A DNA stretch of 64,000 nucleotides from Septoria linicola (Eukaryota > Ascomycota > Dothideomycetes > Mycosphaerellales > Mycosphaerellaceae), in NCBI GenBank assembly GCA_024114885.1, contig CP099419.1, positions 2,728,001-2,792,000 of the forward strand. Reading direction: 5' to 3'. Below, in pieces: positions 62,801 to 64,000 of the stretch (its first letter is position 1; every line of letters starts with the position of its first letter). A program made the position numbers and the translations under genes. The notes under the pieces were generated by a model that saw only the letters and a list, made by a program, of their open reading frames with translations, searched no databases and was not told the DNA's origin.

Positions 62801-63760
62801 CTTCATCGCAACGTTGACCTTCTCGCCGCCAAACTTGAAAAGCAGTTTCCACAGATCTAGAGGGCCAGCATGGCCCGCGTCCACCACGCCGCCAGCTTTC
62901 TCTGCCTTCGCTACCACGACGTGAGTTGTATTCTGGTTACCAATGGCGGCGGCGGCTCTTTTGCATTCGAGCTTGATGGGAAAAATTCGCAGGAAAGAGG
63001 GAATCTCTGGTTGTTCCGCGGGCTTGGTGCTAGCGTTCGTTGTATGTGTGGCGGTTCTCTTTGCCTCTGCACCATGGTGGCTGCTGGACTTGGCGTTGCT
63101 GTCTTGCGAGGATGATGTGCCTGACTTGCCCAGGTCCCCTCGATCACTGTCATCTGCAGTCGCTTGCTTTGACTTTCCCACGGTGGCCTCGACAATGGAG
63201 TCGTAGAAGGGGCTTCTGTTGTAAATGAAGGCTTCGACGCCGGAGACCTTGACCGAGATGCGACACGGCAGCTCTTTCTTTGGTTTGACGCCAGCATTTT
63301 CTTCTTCACCGACACTCCTGCTTCGGGCCCGGGCCTTCTCATCATCACTGCTTTTGCCTTGGGCGTCTGCTGTAGAGACGCTTGCCGAGCGCTGTCTCGA
63401 GTGTGCCACTAGCTCGTCATCTTGGTAGACTTCGGCTTCCTGGACCACGCGTAACCAGTATCTCCAGGTGATGTGGCCCTCGTATACATAGAGCGTGACA
63501 TTGTGGGCGTGATAGCGAATGTTCTTAAAGAACAGACGTCCACCCAGCAAACTGATTTGCAGCGAGGAGATGTCGATGTAGGCCTTGTAGTAGCGCCAGG
63601 TGTAGACGCGAATGGCATACGAGACAAGGGTGGCGAAGAGGCGGTTGAAGTAGAACAGGAAGAAGAGGGCGAGGATGCCGGTGACCAGTAGCTCAATGAG
63701 GAAGATCCAGTTGAACTGGCCCTCAGACGACAAAGGCTGCGCCTGCAGCTGGTTCGCCAT
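53894..63760 (-). CDS. CSF1: Csf1, giant bridge-like lipid-transfer protein
   Basis: Single uninterrupted frame of 9,867 nt, 3,288 residues, ATG at 63760. Csf1 belongs with Vps13/Atg2-type repeating beta-groove proteins (human BLTP1 family) that span membrane contact sites and carry lipids from the ER; yeast Csf1 is about 2,960 residues and affects lipid and GPI-anchor supply. The N-terminus has one membrane segment (about residues 18-42, WIFLIELLVTGILALFFLFYF), then the conserved AYIDISSLQISLLGGRLFFKNIRYH start of the groove, split here as AYIDISSLQISLLGGR and LFFKNIRYH. Disordered inserts occur near 120-260 and 1,240-1,390 (Ser/Pro/Arg-rich). Long amphipathic beta-rich repeats fill the rest, and the C-terminal part (NFIKGMWTSHSRAL) is typical of the fungal family. 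The protein ends in a short Gly/Ala/Ser tail. It is longer than yeast Csf1 mainly because of the inserts. Confidence 0.95.
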   Translation of the reverse strand: MANQLQAQPLSSEGQFNWIFLIELLVTGILALFFLFYFNRLFATLVSYAIRVYTWRYYKAYIDISSLQISLLGGRLFFKNIRYHAHNVTLYVYEGHITWRYWLRVVQEAEVYQDDELVAHSRQRSASVSTADAQGKSSDDEKARARSRSVGEEENAGVKPKKELPCRISVKVSGVEAFIYNRSPFYDSIVEATVGKSKQATADDSDRGDLGKSGTSSSQDSNAKSSSHHGAEAKRTATHTTNASTKPAEQPEIPSFLRIFPIKLECKRAAAAIGNQNTTHVVVAKAEKAGGVVDAGHAGPLDLWKLLFKFGGEKVNVAMKPNRDFKEYQLDAAHRILREKQLGVSPAPDPVIRKGAQSIWSRICGLFKRRHTDTASIRTSSIKEGSVLGQAGPAPLDQLPGKGQWHGLRRYLDDHEVNEHEEWQKVEYAKATQLVDVDKVTMRFYWDMPGQVPNGSLDSDTLLGSTYEDDINGSAPPEYGMDIGVHGGVVVYGPWADRQRINIQQSFFPAPFVDGTPAKVLKPGELRVSTVMKIKVIVEEDVVLRIPTREESKDSKWKGRANKEKSADSASNRGGKSGWKRHGRRRKGKQGPAAIDARPYAWLDIVVKKDSVVNYTMDMYPRATGYQNSLDVDVKSLEMNSSVNHGLLWRSGPVTVAADISQPITWNTLRDWPFKIVINDMELFILRDHLFLIIDLVNDWGSGAVSEFYTFVPYNYQLDLNFKNFTMYLNVNDANIINDPADLDKNDFLTLQGQMHAVLGIPMKNYRPKTNRITFDVLATEMSMRMLSPPKSTFSVFVEDKTMVTLPKLTLNGSYTANQEARVGNVDALRMDLVGTGLTLKAFGFFVRQLVSVKENYFGDYMHFKTLEEFQDASDDFQEANAKTASFPKPTSINELDVILCIVAEQATVLLPTSLYSCKEFVRIDLPRADLDLRIVSYYLDMGLQLSPISFLTGVSTSDDDEESPADTESSTQFWCSHVDLNGHRAFGLPPNEDAYVSQWDIDIGKISGEMSSRFVRDLALAGRAIVFALDDAENALPIVSPAVALDASFVQVRTDTVRLWLHVGKDALLLDLEPVRVDVAGWASKTFSQRVNVLVPLITFACVDARSASRHRAQESRKKRVRTYAFLQTGVSIDVVGRAAHFELETRKQQAHFRLHDQRTGRFPFLIRPEIDAPVRPEDELPFEAPASPYPPMPAPITLAGINTRPQSVKSIGSAASKRRLLNKSSVSSLSGSIRHGRPSAMLERPKHANRGPEDSGSRNPASFHSLHVGSRSSSSDRTPSRRHSVLPDDAERAQLGLPSSTMAFSSPYSEPYFPLETISPDETSVPPFATPSDNSADSSASAISTAIDNPTVDSGAEHTSVLIKIVPGLRAYIEPHVAITAAKLVSKVIPKNPEEVMDAFQMSVMGTIQNQQAARTGDKSVLEIQATLPAAHMRVAIMNEHQDAIADQADIKLTALETSVRIKSTPSEQNPSQEVSLHTLLSGLDLTLCQVQDEIAAKPAVSLRIEDVLVWLALSNTQAFHVSLRDTSANVAGAQAQYLTLLALKLIPVVKDIEAKFTDIADESMKRLQYLTYVLTHNSEEISDPPFMARMLFILRAFPGHFRNTDSWKILTRFRYIMLNLPKDEMQNLATHNKSSKLDCPQDAPMKVLESWTQWRNWDVPYVNQTMAFQLLFGAEEKRKLEPYERKPITVTFRSELLRIAIENDAGTSEIVLEDTSLGVENTPPTKPEGLMLLEENKRMSTLLQANTHTIAFNLDWALFRIAEDVLQLKDQIEEAEVKLKGHGKRTAQQALEDGLARHDVHVVVSTDTGTLQLQSINVRHLSRVDGMKLSVIGTTQASEQLGQCASVILNVDTAITEVHGPSSRIWQTLLTSPSLYIDHLQAASGVEIPPTITLAIAYEDLRISVDEQVPGILHLVDAIIADEVAQVQRLVERAQNTLVRPASSPSQGAEMQIVPTKTTTTSTSCTTTSSLSPKLHVAILAGNIHLEVSLLQALGYQLDGVAASLKVAPSLMKEQVFSIDFDVGRMNHAFVNTSTNDRHVQGLLDVPPINGHVGLEIGKNETSVSVSTTIDKVEVDAGAVQGVVAVINQDEVQNVISAIKSGVEDIQNRVAEVFPDGREAKSKPVKAQRISFDARLALLGIRVSASTPTTQHHRRAMAEVEFGIGPLHATASNRAASKDANPFIPEIRAHVQDIGASLRINDRGKIRPCGNATLDIRLHFNNTANVDGIVHRELQLRSDGISVNAYPDTAAIIVDVINHLQDRIKHLDLSKEVEYLRKLRDERRQTIIQRVSGKKDWTEDEEMPFSPEDLLSITTTIELTEIQAAWLVDNSFATQRGSQVEDLVFSISSVKFTTRGGHEARLTIQDMQLQLSKVQDSKQRRALNSALLPEIGFSVAYWKQNKAWSLAFKATGRPLDLRLESKFMLPVAAAQRSIEVAIQRFKQGTATWQSTPTSSGAQRKMPLDTKRIRSVLVEADFAGAQVYMQGSGSKGNNLSTIAAASQQQGAKHGRYGQFAAEGALMQMTLTAPGIGLKMEYNTHDSQPTVNTEIMVEASSNLLAPNVVPLILEVSNSIKDVMQRDERAKTPPAPTDTPATSDDKGRHRDQDYGEIVTTTPAKIFGKTKVDLGFRIAKQEFGLSCQPIARVDAKASLEDFYITMNTIDSDEHGHFFAMSAVLTGLKAQVKHMYSREPTFSYDMDSIVMSVMNNKHLSGTAGISAVLNVNPTRIAINGKQFQDLLLFREIWLPPEIRNTGAASPQPTATAQQGSDHFAVQRYQSIAAAAAFPWNATVNITKLAVDLDLGQSIGKSSFTITNLWASQQKSSNWEQNLCIGLDEMATNSTGRMSGFILLEKLGIRTSIKWPERSTEATLRRTPLIQASVGFNKLRAKAAFDYQAFAFGDIENFDFLMYNVRDSAGKADRLVAVVDCGKAYVFCTSTSPAQAVGLYQAFDRLIQEKQTAYTQSLKDIEKHIRRESTVVPTRFGPAIPESPVAEQQPKKTTISLHTDVVVTMGAICFGVYPGTFFDSQMLKLEANNIQARFAVGLERGQITSGLGMTLGQLQVALSATRRVTAVPKALEITVDEVINNALNAKGGIILRVPKVVASMQTWQPPKGNEVEYIFKSLFDGKIDVGWNLSRINFIKGMWTSHSRALASRLGKSLPESAVKISASGGDDSASADIDNIEASPSSTAGAKGEQQQEKITAEINLPQSKYEYYALEPPVIETPQLRDMGEATPPLEWIGLHRERLPNVVHQIIIVSLLEVCREVEDAYGKILGSSAGGAAGG

Positions 63761-64000
63761 GACGCGCGCGAGTGAGTGGGAGGAAACGTCGCCGTCGCCG
63801 TCGTCTCTTCATTGTGGGGGCATTGCGGTCTCTTCAAATCAATCCAGATCAGATCAGATCAGTCCAGATCAATCCTTTCCAGTCAACAACTTGTGCTTCC
63901 CAGTCGTCAGGTAACTAGTGGGGTGGAGGTAGAACTAGAACTAGTTACAGCAAGCAGTCGGAGAAGTCCATCACATGCACGTCGGCCGGCAGTCGTCAGT
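63761..64000. promoter_or_regulatory. CSF1 upstream region with GATCA repeats
   Basis: This is the promoter side of CSF1 at the window edge. A run of GATCA units (near 63845-63875) is the only notable structure. No gene is supported. Confidence 0.4.

Noticed and set aside
1..64000. tRNA, 5S rRNA, CRISPR, transposon or integrated viral genes
   Set aside because: I looked for T-arm-like GTTCRA motifs in the intergenic regions, dispersed fungal 5S sequence, regularly spaced repeats and transposase or reverse-transcriptase motifs, by eye only. None was convincing. A tRNAscan, Infernal or RepeatMasker run could still find weak cases.

Overview
This is a gene-dense stretch of nuclear DNA from a filamentous ascomycete fungus. 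The evidence is short introns (46-143 nt) with GTRNGT-type donors and CTRAC-like branch points, orthologues of fungal proteins (Bos1, Stu1, a LIM-RhoGAP of the Rga type, Csf1, the Sdt1 nucleotidase), long Ser/Pro/Gln-rich disordered tails and moderate GC content. The protein set fits Dothideomycetes, perhaps the Mycosphaerellales/Capnodiales, but that placement is an impression and was not computed. I see no tRNA, rRNA, CRISPR array, transposon or virus-derived gene.

Layout. 0.4-7 kb: a Q/S-rich protein of unknown function (+), the SNARE Bos1 (-), and a PTEN-type phosphatase (+) divergent from Bos1. 7-22.4 kb, all on minus: carnitine acetyltransferase, mitochondrial malate dehydrogenase, a LIM-RhoGAP and the CLASP protein Stu1. 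22.9-34.4 kb: a basic-secretory-protein-type metallopeptidase (+), an Sdt1-like nucleotidase (-), a large disordered protein (+), a KH-domain RNA-binding protein (+) and a dual-specificity-phosphatase-like protein (-). 35.6-43.2 kb: an L1-domain ribosome-biogenesis protein (-), a coiled-coil protein (-) and a PH-domain protein (+). 44.5-50 kb: an acyl-CoA dehydrogenase with a peroxisomal signal (+), an NTF2-like protein (+), a PPPY-motif protein (+) and an amino-acid permease (-). 50.3-63.8 kb: elongation factor 2 (-) and the giant lipid-transfer protein Csf1 (-).

Most genes are unrelated housekeeping functions, as usual in such genomes. Two themes recur. The carnitine acetyltransferase (mitochondrial presequence plus C-terminal ARL), the mitochondrial malate dehydrogenase and the acyl-CoA dehydrogenase (C-terminal AKL) all belong to fatty-acid/acetyl-unit metabolism shared by peroxisomes and mitochondria. 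The LIM-RhoGAP and Stu1 are adjacent cytoskeleton and polarity regulators.

No new system such as a defence island, biosynthetic cluster or mobile element is evident. The best leads are at gene-structure level: a dual-targeting design in the carnitine acetyltransferase, an in-frame alternative 3' splice site that would disrupt a LIM domain, a 51-nt intron hidden in an open frame, an 11-nt microexon, an upstream ORF overlapping the start of the KH gene, and a 16-bp tandem duplication across the stop codon of a peroxisomal enzyme. Exon coordinates were derived by hand from splice signals and reading-frame continuity; every joined frame closes without a stop.
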